Assembly (NCBI RefSeq): GCF_026241155.1
Contig: NZ_JAPFGP010000015.1
Span: 114,612 to 178,611, forward strand
DNA from: Paucibacter sp. PLA-PC-4
GTDB taxonomy: Bacteria; Pseudomonadota; Gammaproteobacteria; Burkholderiales; Burkholderiaceae_C
Direction: 5' to 3'
Length of the DNA: 64,000 nt
Of the stretch, positions 1 to 8,660 are shown piece after piece. A model generated the notes under the pieces. The model had not been told where the DNA came from, ran no database searches, and saw only the letters and a program-made list of their open reading frames with translations. The stretch's first letter is position 1, and each line of letters opens with the position of its first letter. A program made the translations under genes and the position numbers.

Positions 1-571
1 GCTCGGTGCGGATCTGCTCCAGCGGCAGCGGCCCGTCCTCGGCCGCCTCGGGCGAGCCGACGGGGCACAGCGCGATCATCGGGCCGCTGGCTAGCACTTC
101 GGTCTTGATGCCGGGGTGGCGCGGGTCCTGCAGCGACAGCGCCAGATCGGCCTCGCCCAGAAGCAGGGCCGAGACGATTTCGCGCGTGTGGTTGGTGGCC
201 AGCGTGCAATGGCCGGCCGGGTAGGCTCGGCACCAATGCGTCATCGCCGCCGGAATCACCGAGGCGCCCAGCGTCGGCGTCGCGACCAGGCGCACCTGCT
301 CGGACTCGCCGCTGCGCAGATTGGCTGCCAGCCGGCGGATGGACACCAGATCGCGGTTGAGCTTGTCGATTTCGACGAACAGGCGCTCGGCTTCGGGCGT
401 CGGATAGAGCTTGCCGCGCACCCGGTCGAACAAGGCCATGCCCAGCTGCAGCTCGCAATGCTGCAGCACCTTGGTGACGGCCGGCTGCGAGATGTGCAGT
501 AGCTGGGCGGCCCCGCTGATCGTGCCGGCCTGCATCACTGCATGGAAGACCTCAATATGGCGCAGCCGCAT
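1..571 (-). CDS. LysR family transcriptional regulator (C-terminus outside window)
   Basis: The reading frame starts at an ATG at 571 and runs off the left edge, giving about 190 residues. The first 60 residues form a LysR winged helix: MRLRHIEVFHAVMQAG, then SGAAQLLHISQPAVTKVL, then LGMALFDRVRGKLYPT. The start of the effector domain follows (EQVRLVATPTLGASVIPA). LysR proteins are usually about 300 residues, so about 110 are missing. It is tail-to-head with the TonB receptor gene on the same strand, separated by a terminator at 747-769, so it probably has its own promoter in 572-746. The regulated target cannot be read from this window. Confidence 0.93.
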   Translation of the reverse strand, partial: MRLRHIEVFHAVMQAGTISGAAQLLHISQPAVTKVLQHCELQLGMALFDRVRGKLYPTPEAERLFVEIDKLNRDLVSIRRLAANLRSGESEQVRLVATPTLGASVIPAAMTHWCRAYPAGHCTLATNHTREIVSALLLGEADLALSLQDPRHPGIKTEVLASGPMIALCPVGSPEAAEDGPLPLEQIRTE

Positions 572-746
572 GGTCAGGCCCGTCCTTGCTGACAGGAGCG
601 GTTCAAGGGGCGGGCGGGGGACGGGGAGGGCTTCATGGCGCGGGAGCAATGGTCGGAGAGCATGCCGACGCTCGCAACTGAATAGGGCTGGACAGAATAT
701 AACTTTTGGTTATCCGCTGCCGGGCGCAGCCCGCACGGCCAAGAAA

Positions 747-769
747 AAGGCAGGTCGTTGACCTGCCTT
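747..769 (-). terminator. Intrinsic terminator of the TonB receptor gene at 792-3839
   Basis: Read on the minus strand this is a perfect 10-bp stem, AAGGCAGGTC / GACCTGCCTT, with a three-base loop, followed directly by TTTTTC. It lies 22 bases past the receptor stop codon and separates that gene from the LysR gene at 571. Confidence 0.9.
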
Positions 770-791
770 GCGCTTCGAGTTCGCTCCTGCC

Positions 792-3700
792 TCAGAACTT
801 GTAGCGTGCCTCGAAATAGTATTGGCGGCCGCTGGCATCTACCTTTTGCTGTTCGGCTTCACTGTAGCGGTACTGGGCTCGGGTTGGATTGGTCAGATTG
901 GTTGCGCTGAAGGACAACTGAAGCTGGGGAGTCAGGTTGTAGTTGGCCGAGAAGGCAACGTTGCTGACGGGTGCTGCCATTGTTGGGGCCACGGGCATGG
1001 TCACGCCGTTGTAGACCACCGTGCCCTGGCTGGCGCCGGTGGGGGCCGGTGCCGTGGTGCTGGCCACGTACTCGCTGCGGTAGTTGTAAACGAGCCGTGC
1101 GCTGAAGGTGTCGTTCTCGAAGTACACGCCCAGGTTGGCGGCTTTGCGCGAGGCGCCGATCATCGGGCGACCGTCCTCGACCTTGGTGTCGGCCAGGCTG
1201 ACGTTGGAGGTGAAACCGAAGCCGGCGCCGATAGGCTGCTCATATGCCAGCTCTACGCCCTGGATGCGGGCATTCTGCTGCGAGGTCGTCTGAATCTGGT
1301 AGGTCCGCATCATGTCAGCAGACGAATCCCACAAGTCGACCGTGCCGCCATTGCGGAATACGCCAGTTTTGGCATAGCCCTTGATCATGGAGTCAAAGAC
1401 ACTGACCGACACCATTGCGCGACGGTCGAAGAACCAGGCGAGCGAGGCGTCGAAGTTGCGGGCCGTCAGCGGCTTCAGGTCCGGATTGGGGCCATTGACC
1501 GTGCAGACGCCAGCATTGCAGACCTGAGCGCTGAATGCAGCGCCGTAGAGGTTGTAGTTTTGGCGGCCGATGGTGTGCGAGTAGCCCAGGCGGCCGATCA
1601 GGTCCTTGGCCAATTCCACGCGCAGGTTCATGCTCGGCAGCAGGTTGTCGAACACTCGGTTGGAAGGGCGCTTGTACCAAGTCTGGCCGACCGGGTTCCA
1701 GACGGCACCGTCGAAGTAGGACAAGGCATTGCCAGCCGTGGTGATCGCGTTTGGGAACTCGGCGCACGGCACCGCTGGCTTGCCGGGCTCGGTACGCGCG
1801 CACACGCCGGCAGGAATCGGCGTGGCGATCATCGCGTCGACTGCAGTGCGCACGAGGCGCAAACCGATGTTGCCCGACCACTTGTTGCCTTCCAGGTTTT
1901 GCATCAGGTAGACCGCGCTTTGCTTCTCCTGCAGCTCGATCTCGCTGCTGACGAAGCGCTCCCACTCGGGTGTGGTCTCCTTGCTGCGCTGGTTGGCGTA
2001 GTAGCTGTCGATCACCGAGGTCGGGAAGTAGAAGCCGCTGCGGTCCCAGTTGCCGCTGCCACCGAGGGAGTTGCCAAAGTCGCCGGGGTAGGGCACGGCC
2101 AGCGCCGCGTCAAAACTGGGTACGACCGACGTCCTGTTGGCCTTGATGCGGCGGCGATAGTCGCGCTGGTGATTGGCGTGGCGCAGACCGAATTCCAGTG
2201 AGCTGAAGATGCCGCTGTCCTGGGTGTACTCGGCGTCCAGCGTCACGCTGCTCTCGCGGTCCACTGTGTGGTGGCGGTTGGAGCCGTTGGCCGAGAAGAT
2301 GGCGTAGCCGCTGCCGTCGGCATTGCGCACCGGCACATTGGGGCCAGCACCCAGGACGCTGAAATCTGGTGCCTCGCCCAGGCCGTTGTAGTTGTAGCTC
2401 ACCCCGGTACCGTTGCGGGCCCAGGAGATCACGCGATCGGCCTCGGTCAGGCCCTCGCCGCGCGTGGTGCTGAACAGGCCCTTGATCTGCAGCGTGTCGC
2501 TGACTTGGTACTTGAAGTCGAAATCCAGGAAACCGCTGCTGGCGCTCGCGCCCGACCGGCTGGCGTGCTCGGTGTCGCCGATGTACTGCGGCGTAGTGCC
2601 GGGCGCGAATACGATGTCGGCACTCTTGAGAACCTTCAGCTTGTGGCCGTAGAGCGTGGTCTCCTCGACGACCACCGGGTTCTTGATCTGCGCATAGACC
2701 CGCTGGCCATTGGAGTTGGTGAATGCCGTGCCGCCCTGGGCGCCGCCGAGGCCGCGCAGCATGCTGTTGAGTGCGTTGGACTGCAGGCGGCCATAGTTGG
2801 AGGCGTTCATCTTCGACATGAACCCGACCACGCTCAGGTCAAGGCTGCTGGTCGGTCGAGCCTGCAAGGACAACATGCCTCCCTTGCGATCACGCACGCC
2901 TTCGACGAACTCGGTGGCGATGCTGCCGGGCATGCGCACGCCGTTCAAGTCGGCGGCCTTGTAGCCCGAGCCGGCCAGCGAGGCGTCGGTGATGCCGGGC
3001 ATGGTTGTGGTGTTGATGATGTCCCATCCGAAGACACCATAGCCGTTGCTCGACACCGTGTCGCGGCGCACATAACGTTTCTCGGCGAATACCTGGGCGA
3101 TCAGGCCAAAGGTGTTGGCCTCATTCTTCCAGTTCATGCTGGCGCTCAGCTGCGGACTGGTCTTGCCCGGCAGGTCGGCGTAGACGCCGCCGACGTTGAC
3201 AACGCCGCCGACGCGCTCCCTTTGCTCCAGCGGCTTGCGGGTGGTCACGTTGATCGTTCCCGCCAAGCCACCATCGACGATATTGGCCTGCGAAGTCTTG
3301 TAAACGGTGGCGCTGTTCAGGACCGAAGATGGCATCAATGACAGGCTGGTCGAGCGGCTGCTGGACATCTGGTCGGCCACGAACCAGTCGCCGCCGCTGA
3401 CAGTGTGGCCGTTGAACAGGATCAGGCTCATGTCCGGGTTGGTGCCGCGCATCGAAACCTTCTCGGCCTCGTCGTAGTCAGTGCGCACCGCGACGCCAAC
3501 GATGCGCTGTAGCGAATCGGCCAAGTTCTTGTCGGGCATCTTGCCCACGTCCACCGCCGTGATCACGTCTACATTGGCCGAGGCCATGCGTTTCAGATTG
3601 ATCGCCTGCTCGACCGAGGCACGGATGCCGGTGATCGTCACGGTGCCGAGTTGCTGGGCCTTGGCCTCGGCCGTCTTTTCAGCAGCCTCGCGGTCTTCAC

Positions 3701-3839
3701 GCACCTTGCGCTGCTCGGCCGTCTCGGTCTGGGCTTCGCTGGTGCTCGGGGCGCCTGTCTGTGCGCCGGCGACGAGTTGGCTGCCCAGCAGCAGGCTCAG
3801 CGCGGCGGCTTGGGCAATCTGGGTGTGTTTGAGTTTCAT
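792..3839 (-). CDS. TonB-dependent outer-membrane receptor (Caulobacter type)
   Basis: A protein of 1015 residues. The start at 3839 gives a normal signal peptide (MKLKHTQIAQAAALSLLLGS, cleaved near residue 25) and has a GGAG-like ribosome site; an upstream in-frame ATG at 3857 would spoil it. An acidic, charged segment is followed by a plug domain (GTVTITGIRASVEQAINLKR, then DVGKMPDKNLADSLQRIVGV) and a long beta-barrel that ends in the aromatic signature ARYKF. This architecture matches the receptors many gammaproteobacteria and alphaproteobacteria use for oligosaccharides. The gene follows the amidase and kinase genes after a 193-bp gap, so it may be co-transcribed or have its own promoter. 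Cell-wall or chitin-derived sugars are the likely ligands, inferred from neighbours. Confidence 0.93.
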   Translation of the reverse strand: MKLKHTQIAQAAALSLLLGSQLVAGAQTGAPSTSEAQTETAEQRKVREDREAAEKTAEAKAQQLGTVTITGIRASVEQAINLKRMASANVDVITAVDVGKMPDKNLADSLQRIVGVAVRTDYDEAEKVSMRGTNPDMSLILFNGHTVSGGDWFVADQMSSSRSTSLSLMPSSVLNSATVYKTSQANIVDGGLAGTINVTTRKPLEQRERVGGVVNVGGVYADLPGKTSPQLSASMNWKNEANTFGLIAQVFAEKRYVRRDTVSSNGYGVFGWDIINTTTMPGITDASLAGSGYKAADLNGVRMPGSIATEFVEGVRDRKGGMLSLQARPTSSLDLSVVGFMSKMNASNYGRLQSNALNSMLRGLGGAQGGTAFTNSNGQRVYAQIKNPVVVEETTLYGHKLKVLKSADIVFAPGTTPQYIGDTEHASRSGASASSGFLDFDFKYQVSDTLQIKGLFSTTRGEGLTEADRVISWARNGTGVSYNYNGLGEAPDFSVLGAGPNVPVRNADGSGYAIFSANGSNRHHTVDRESSVTLDAEYTQDSGIFSSLEFGLRHANHQRDYRRRIKANRTSVVPSFDAALAVPYPGDFGNSLGGSGNWDRSGFYFPTSVIDSYYANQRSKETTPEWERFVSSEIELQEKQSAVYLMQNLEGNKWSGNIGLRLVRTAVDAMIATPIPAGVCARTEPGKPAVPCAEFPNAITTAGNALSYFDGAVWNPVGQTWYKRPSNRVFDNLLPSMNLRVELAKDLIGRLGYSHTIGRQNYNLYGAAFSAQVCNAGVCTVNGPNPDLKPLTARNFDASLAWFFDRRAMVSVSVFDSMIKGYAKTGVFRNGGTVDLWDSSADMMRTYQIQTTSQQNARIQGVELAYEQPIGAGFGFTSNVSLADTKVEDGRPMIGASRKAANLGVYFENDTFSARLVYNYRSEYVASTTAPAPTGASQGTVVYNGVTMPVAPTMAAPVSNVAFSANYNLTPQLQLSFSATNLTNPTRAQYRYSEAEQQKVDASGRQYYFEARYKF

Positions 3840-3862
3840 GCAAGGGCTCCCCGGCACTGCGG

Positions 3863-3893
3863 ACCGCTGGTTGGTGTTGCTTGGACCAGCGGT
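3863..3893 (-). promoter_or_regulatory. Inverted repeat in the leader of the TonB receptor gene
   Basis: A perfect 9-bp inverted repeat, ACCGCTGGT - 13 bases - ACCAGCGGT, lies 24-54 bases upstream of the receptor ATG at 3839. It could be an operator for a dimeric repressor or a 5'-leader hairpin. No poly-T follows it, so it does not look like a terminator. Confidence 0.45.
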
Positions 3894-4032
3894 GCGAGAC
3901 CGGGAGCGCTTGTGCTCCTACACGCGAATTGTTGCTGGCATATGCATGATGGGCAGCGCCAGGGGCGCGCAACAATTCATTGTTGGCGGTGTTGCATGAC
4001 AGACAGTTATGGGTCGGCTGCCGCCACCCCAC

Positions 4033-4884
4033 TCACCAACGCGAGGTATAGGGCTGGGGCGGCCCCTCGAGTGGGGTCGCGGCCATGCGCATGCCGCCGG
4101 GTGTCGTCGCGGTGTCCAGCAGTGCGGCGGTTTCGGCGTCGAGCACGCCGTCGTAGAGCGCCGTGCGGTACTTCATCTGGAAGGTGACAAGGGTCTGTTT
4201 GGTCAGTTCGTCGAACTCGCCGTGGCGCGGCACGTTGTAGCCGATGCGGGCCAGCTTGTCCTGGGCCCAGGCGATGTCGGGCAGCAGCGATGCATAGCCG
4301 GTGATCTTGGCCGCCACCTGGGCCGCATCGGGCCAGGCGATCAGACCGGCCTGGTGTAGCTGTTTCCACGGGAACATCGGACCCGGATCCTGCTTGCGGC
4401 CTGGTGCGATGTCGGCATGGCCGATCACGCGCTCGGGCTTGATGCCATGACGCGCCACGATGTCCTTGCTGAGTCTGATGACCGCGTCGATCTGCGGCTG
4501 CGAGAACGGCGCGTAGACGCGGCCCTCGGGCGTGTCCTTGTAGCCGGGGTTGACGATCTCGATGCCGATCGAGCTGGCATTGAGGTTGCTGTGGCCCGCC
4601 CAAAAGCTAGGCCCTGCATGCCAGGCGCGGCGGTTCTCGTCGACCAGGCGGTAGATGGTCGGCGGCTCATCGCGCACCAGATAGTGGCTGCTGACCTGGC
4701 CGCCGGTTGTCAGCACCCGCAGCGACTTCTCGTAGTCCAGCACGGTGTAGTGCAGCACCAGGAAGAGGGCGCGGCTGTCCTGGTTCTGCGAGGTGTGGCT
4801 GGTGTCGATGTGCAGGCTCTGTGGGCCGGTGGCGCAGGCGCCGAGTAGCAGGGCGCTGGCAAGGACGAGCAGGGTGTTTTTCAT
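4033..4884 (-). CDS. Lipoprotein N-acetylmuramoyl-L-alanine amidase, AmiD-like
   Basis: A 283-residue lipoprotein with a lipobox (LLLGAC, Cys17). An Amidase_2 domain follows: zinc ligands are likely His45 (in LHYT), the His of IGHADIAPGRKQDPG and the Asp of that same motif. The stretch ASSIGIEIVNPGY carries the family glutamate. The C-terminal part (RIGYNVPRHGEFDELTKQTLVTFQ) is a peptidoglycan-binding-type helical domain, as in E. coli AmiD. AmiD removes peptides from MurNAc or anhydroMurNAc at the outer membrane. Its start overlaps the stop of the upstream kinase gene by four bases (ATGA), so the two are translationally coupled. This supports a role in handling imported muropeptides. Confidence 0.9.
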   Translation of the reverse strand: MKNTLLVLASALLLGACATGPQSLHIDTSHTSQNQDSRALFLVLHYTVLDYEKSLRVLTTGGQVSSHYLVRDEPPTIYRLVDENRRAWHAGPSFWAGHSNLNASSIGIEIVNPGYKDTPEGRVYAPFSQPQIDAVIRLSKDIVARHGIKPERVIGHADIAPGRKQDPGPMFPWKQLHQAGLIAWPDAAQVAAKITGYASLLPDIAWAQDKLARIGYNVPRHGEFDELTKQTLVTFQMKYRTALYDGVLDAETAALLDTATTPGGMRMAATPLEGPPQPYTSRW

Positions 4885-5816
4885 AGACGGGCCGCCAGCC
4901 GGGCAGCGGTGTGGTGAGGTTGCAGATCTTGCACGCGCAGTGCAATGGACTCGGGCAGGGCTGCGCGTAGCCCCTCGATGATGAGGGGATGGAGTTGCAG
5001 CGCACGGCCGGCGGCCACCACGGGTCGCGGCCCGTAGCGGCGCAGCATGGCCAGCGCCAGCCGGGCCAGCTCGCCGCCGGCGCGCCTCAGCAGCGCGCGC
5101 GCATCCTCATCGGTCTGGGCGGCGCCGGCCACTGCCAGCGCCAGCCGGCCTATCGTGCCGCGCTCGCCGCCATAGATGAACTGGCGGGTCAGTGCCCACT
5201 CGCTGCCGCCGATGGCCTCGAACAGCGCGCACGCCAGTACCGAGTCCTGCCAGCTGCCGGGCGCCTCGTCCTCGCGCCGCCATATTCCTGCCAAGGCCTC
5301 GCGGGCGATCCAGAAGCCGCTGCCCTCGTCGCCCAGCAGCGCGCCGCGGCCGCCGGCCCGCTGCATGCGGCCCTGCGCGTCGATGAATGCGGCGATCGCG
5401 CCGGTGCCGGCATAAAGCAGATAGCCCTGGCCGGGCTCGAAGGCGCTGCGGTAGGCGATGTCCATATCGCTGCCGCAGACCATCGCGGCAGGTTTCAGCC
5501 CCAGGGCCTGCGACAGGATGTCCTTGAGCTGGGCTGCGGCCGGGCCGTCGGCCTCGCCCAGGCCGGTGATGCCTGCGTACAGGCCGCTGGGCCGTCCGTG
5601 GGCCAGAGTCGCGAAGGCCAACTGGTGGGCGGTCTGCGCCAGGGCCACCCGGCCCTCGACGCTGGCCAATTGCAGGCCGCTGAGGCCGGCCACATGACCC
5701 TCGGCCATGCAGCGACCAGCGCCGTCTGCCAGAGCCCAGCGGGTCTGGGTACCCCCGGCGTCCAGACCAAGACCGAGTCGGGCGTTGCTGGGGGTGTCTA
5801 GTGGAACAGCAGGCAT
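4881..5816 (-). CDS. BadF/BadG-type N-acetylhexosamine kinase (GlcNAc and/or MurNAc)
   Basis: A 311-residue cytosolic ASKHA-fold kinase. The phosphate-1 loop is LGLDAGGTQTRWALAD near residues 15-30, the second loop region is GTGAIAAF, and GDEGSGFWIAREAL matches the BadF/NagK-like signature. Family members phosphorylate GlcNAc, and MurK-type members also phosphorylate MurNAc. With MurQ encoded at 14608-15489 and no PTS gene visible, phosphorylation of imported MurNAc and GlcNAc is a reasonable role. It heads a kinase-amidase pair overlapping by ATGA. Substrate choice between GlcNAc and MurNAc cannot be settled from sequence. Confidence 0.85.
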   Translation of the reverse strand: MPAVPLDTPSNARLGLGLDAGGTQTRWALADGAGRCMAEGHVAGLSGLQLASVEGRVALAQTAHQLAFATLAHGRPSGLYAGITGLGEADGPAAAQLKDILSQALGLKPAAMVCGSDMDIAYRSAFEPGQGYLLYAGTGAIAAFIDAQGRMQRAGGRGALLGDEGSGFWIAREALAGIWRREDEAPGSWQDSVLACALFEAIGGSEWALTRQFIYGGERGTIGRLALAVAGAAQTDEDARALLRRAGGELARLALAMLRRYGPRPVVAAGRALQLHPLIIEGLRAALPESIALRVQDLQPHHTAARLAARL

Positions 5817-5900
5817 GCGGGAACGAAGTATGGGTGGTTCAGCTTAGAGGCGCGGCCCCGGGCTCGCCAATGTCAATGCACGCACCGGGCATAACTTGAA

Positions 5901-6293
5901 TCAATGCGCCGGCGCGCCGGTCAGCGCGCCCACCACCTCCAGAGCGGTCTTGACCTTGAAAGGCTTGAGCATGATGCGCTTCACCTGCAGCGGCTTGAAC
6001 AGCGCCAGCAGGCTGGCGTCGACACTCTCGGCCGTCAGCGCCACAGGCACGTCGGCAGCGCTGCGCAGCGTGCCATTGCGCAGGCTTTGCAGCAGGCTCA
6101 GCGCCCCCAGGCCGTCGCCGATGTCCATCAGCAGCGCGTCGAAGGCCTGCGATTCGAGCAGGCGCTGCGCTGCCTCATGGCTGCTGGCCTCATGCACATC
6201 GGCGACATCAAGCTCGCGGGCCACCAGTGCCACGGTGCGACGGAACAGCGAATGAGGATCGACCAGCAGCAGGGTCTTGCGGCGTGCCGGCAT
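5901..6293 (-). CDS. Stand-alone receiver-domain response regulator
   Basis: 130 residues, a single receiver domain with no output domain. The acidic pocket is in LLLVDPHS, the phosphoacceptor Asp is in DALLMDIGD, the switch Thr is in VALTAE, and the conserved Lys is in MLKPFKVK. The start ATG at 6293 lies two bases after the stop of the GAF gene, so the pair is coupled. A longer in-frame reading upstream only retraces the GAF gene in another frame. No histidine kinase is adjacent. It could relay phosphate from a distant kinase. Confidence 0.8.
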   Translation of the reverse strand: MPARRKTLLLVDPHSLFRRTVALVARELDVADVHEASSHEAAQRLLESQAFDALLMDIGDGLGALSLLQSLRNGTLRSAADVPVALTAESVDASLLALFKPLQVKRIMLKPFKVKTALEVVGALTGAPAH

Positions 6294-6295
6294 TC

Positions 6296-6796
6296 TCAGG
6301 CCTCGCCCATGCCACGGCCCTGCAGCTCGGCCAGCACCAGGTCGCGCAGCGAACCGAGGATAGCCAGCTCGGTGCGGTCGAGCCGGCGCGGCCGCGGGTC
6401 CAGCAGGCACAAGGTGCCGACTCGCAGGCCGCAGGCCAACTCCAGCGGCGCGCCTGCATAAAAGCGCACATGTGGCGGCCCGGTCACCTGCGGGTTGTCG
6501 AAAAAGCGAGGGTCCAGCAGCGCGTCCTCGATCATCAGGATGTCGGGCTGCAAAATGGCGTGGCCACAAAACGAGCTGCTGCGGGGGCTCTCGCTGGCCT
6601 CCAGGCCAGTCTTGGCCTTGAACCACATGCGGTTCTCGTCGACCAAGCTGATCAGCACTGTGCCGACCTCGAATTCCTCGCGCGCGAACTGTGCGATGCG
6701 GTCGAAGCGCTGCTCCGGCGGCGTATCCAAGATCAGCAGCTCGCGCAGCGCCTGCAGGCGCTCGGCGTCGTTGGCGGGAATGGGGGCGGCTTGCAT
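6296..6796 (-). CDS. GAF domain-containing sensory protein
   Basis: 166 residues consisting of one GAF domain, in the form commonly found at the N-terminus of sensor kinases and diguanylate cyclases: LILDTPPEQRFDRIAQFARE, then ALISLVDENRMWFKA-like text (VLISLVDENRMWFKAKTGL), then SSFCGHAI and FYAGAPL. No kinase, GGDEF or other output domain follows. It lies two bases upstream of a lone receiver gene, so the pair looks like a split sensor and relay. The ligand is unknown. The family includes small-molecule and redox sensors. Confidence 0.82.
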   Translation of the reverse strand: MQAAPIPANDAERLQALRELLILDTPPEQRFDRIAQFAREEFEVGTVLISLVDENRMWFKAKTGLEASESPRSSSFCGHAILQPDILMIEDALLDPRFFDNPQVTGPPHVRFYAGAPLELACGLRVGTLCLLDPRPRRLDRTELAILGSLRDLVLAELQGRGMGEA

Positions 6797-6888
6797 GTCT
6801 GGACTGTATCGAATTCAAAAGCAAGCAGCGGGATGTCGGCACCGGCGGGTCCGCCTAGATTTCGGTCATCATGCAACGGAGATCGATC

Positions 6889-7968
6889 ATGAATATGAGC
6901 AGCAAGACCGAAACCCGGGCCCTGGCCGCGCTGGACGACCCACGCTGGACTGCGCTGCGTTCGCGCGATGTGGCGGCGGACGGGCAGTTTTTCTATTCGG
7001 TCCGGACCACCGGCGTCTATTGCAAGCCCTCCTGCGCGGCGCGGCCGGCGCGGCCCGAGAACATCGCCTTTCATACCACTGCAGCGCAGGCTGAGGCCGC
7101 CGGTTTTCGCCCCTGCCGGCGCTGCAAGCCCGACCAGCCGCCGCTGGCGCAGCGCCAGGCAGCGCTGGTGGCCGACCTGTGCCGCTTCATCGAGCAGGCG
7201 CCGAACCCACCCAGTCTCGATGTACTGGCCGAGCGCGCCGGTCTGAGTCCGCACCATCTGCACCGCCTCTTCAAGGCCCAGACCGGCCTGACGCCCAAGG
7301 CCTATGCCGATGCCCACAAAGCCAGACGGCTGCGCGAGCTGCTGCAGGAGTATGGGAGCGTGACCGACGCGCTCTACGGCGCCGGCTATGGCGCCAGCAG
7401 CCGCTTCTATGCCCAGGCCGACGCGCTGCTCGGCATGGCGCCGCGGCGCTACCGTGATGGCGGGGCCGCGGCGGAGATCCGCTTTGCACTGGGTCAGTGC
7501 GCGCTGGGCGCCATCCTGGTGGCGCAGAGCGAGCGCGGCCTGTGCGCGATCAGCCTGGGCGACGATGCCGGGGCCTTGCTGCGCGAGCTGCAGGACCGCT
7601 TTCCGAAGGCCCGGCTGATCGGCGGGGATGCCGGCTTCGAGCAACTGGTGGCGCGGGTGGTCGGCTTTGTCGAGGCGCCTGGTCTGGGGCTGGACCTGCC
7701 GCTGGATGTGCGAGGCACGGCCTTCCAGCAGCGCGTCTGGCAGGCGCTGCGCGAGATCCCGCCGGGCAACAGTGCCAGCTACAGCGAGATCGCCCAGCGC
7801 ATCGGTGCGCCGCGCGCGGTGCGTGCGGTGGCCTCGGCCTGCGCCGCCAACACCCTGGCTGTGGCGATCCCCTGCCACCGCGTGCTGCGCCAGGACGGTA
7901 GCCCGGGCGGCTACCGATGGGGCGTCGAGCGCAAGCGCGAGCTGCTGGCCCGCGAGGCCAAGCCATGA
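6889..7968 (+). CDS. ada: Bifunctional Ada: DNA alkylation sensor, activator and O6-methylguanine methyltransferase
   Basis: 359 residues with the full E. coli-type Ada order. The N-terminal zinc domain has four cysteines: Cys45 and Cys49 (GVYCKPSC) and Cys76 and Cys79 (PCRRCKP); Cys45 is the methylphosphotriester acceptor. An AraC-type helix-turn-helix follows (SLDVLAERAGLSPHHLHRLF). The C-terminal methyltransferase domain has active-site Cys329 in IPCHRVLR. The ATG at 6889 has a GGAG seven bases upstream and is preferred over ATG 6871. It is the first gene of a tightly overlapping operon with a 2OG oxygenase and alkB, and methylated Ada normally activates such operons. Confidence 0.96.
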   Translation: MNMSSKTETRALAALDDPRWTALRSRDVAADGQFFYSVRTTGVYCKPSCAARPARPENIAFHTTAAQAEAAGFRPCRRCKPDQPPLAQRQAALVADLCRFIEQAPNPPSLDVLAERAGLSPHHLHRLFKAQTGLTPKAYADAHKARRLRELLQEYGSVTDALYGAGYGASSRFYAQADALLGMAPRRYRDGGAAAEIRFALGQCALGAILVAQSERGLCAISLGDDAGALLRELQDRFPKARLIGGDAGFEQLVARVVGFVEAPGLGLDLPLDVRGTAFQQRVWQALREIPPGNSASYSEIAQRIGAPRAVRAVASACAANTLAVAIPCHRVLRQDGSPGGYRWGVERKRELLAREAKP

Positions 7969-8660
7969 GGCCTCCCATCGACTGGGCCGCCGCCGAACGG
8001 GCGCTGGACGAGCGCGGCAATGCGCTGCTGCCTGGCTTGCTCAACGCTGAGCACTGCGACGAGCTGATCGCGCTGTATGAGCGGCCCGAGCTGTTCCGCA
8101 GCAAGGTCTTGATGCAGCGTCATGGCTATGGCCAGGGCGAGTACCAGTATTTCGCTTATCCGCTGCCGGAGCCGGTGGCCGCGCTGCGCGCGGCGGTCTA
8201 CCCGAAGCTCGCGCCGATAGCGAATCGCTGGCAGCAGGCTCTGGGGCTGGGGGCCCGGTTCCCGCCGACCCATGCCGAGTTCATTGCGCGCTGCCATGCG
8301 GCGGGCCAGTGTCGGCCGACGCCGCTGCTGCTACGCTACCGCGAGGGCGACTACAACTGCCTGCACCAGGACCTGTATGGCGAGCAGGTCTTCCCGCTGC
8401 AGATCGCTGTGCTGCTGTCGCAGCCGGGCGAAGATTTCGAGGGTGGCGAGTTTGTGCTGACCGAGCAGCGCCCGCGCCTGCAGTCGCGCCCCGAGGTGGT
8501 GCCGCTGCTGCGGCGCGGAGATGCGGTGCTGTTTGCCGTCAACCAGCGGCCGATCAGCGGTACGCGCGGGGTCTACCGGGTGACGATGCGGCACGGCGTC
8601 AGCCGCCTGCGCGCCGGCCGACGCCATACCCTGGGTCTGATCTTCCACGACGCGACATGA
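7965..8660 (+). CDS. 2OG-Fe(II) oxygenase, prolyl-4-hydroxylase-like, of the ada-alkB operon
   Basis: 231 residues. The start ATG overlaps the ada stop (ATGA) and its own stop overlaps the alkB start in the same way. The iron site is His134 and Asp136 in CLHQDLYGE, followed by a jelly-roll core (VLLSQPGEDFEGGEFVLTEQ). The distal His and the 2OG-binding Arg are probably in TMRHGVSRLRAGRRHTLGL. It is a different family from AlkB. Position between ada and alkB suggests a role in alkylation damage, perhaps as a second demethylase or a protein hydroxylase, but the substrate is not established. Confidence 0.88.
   Translation: MRPPIDWAAAERALDERGNALLPGLLNAEHCDELIALYERPELFRSKVLMQRHGYGQGEYQYFAYPLPEPVAALRAAVYPKLAPIANRWQQALGLGARFPPTHAEFIARCHAAGQCRPTPLLLRYREGDYNCLHQDLYGEQVFPLQIAVLLSQPGEDFEGGEFVLTEQRPRLQSRPEVVPLLRRGDAVLFAVNQRPISGTRGVYRVTMRHGVSRLRAGRRHTLGLIFHDAT

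Noticed and set aside
768..3341. Long plus-strand open frames (477 and 357 codons)
   Set aside because: They are antisense to the TonB receptor and have compositions typical of high-GC shadow frames, with no family pattern.
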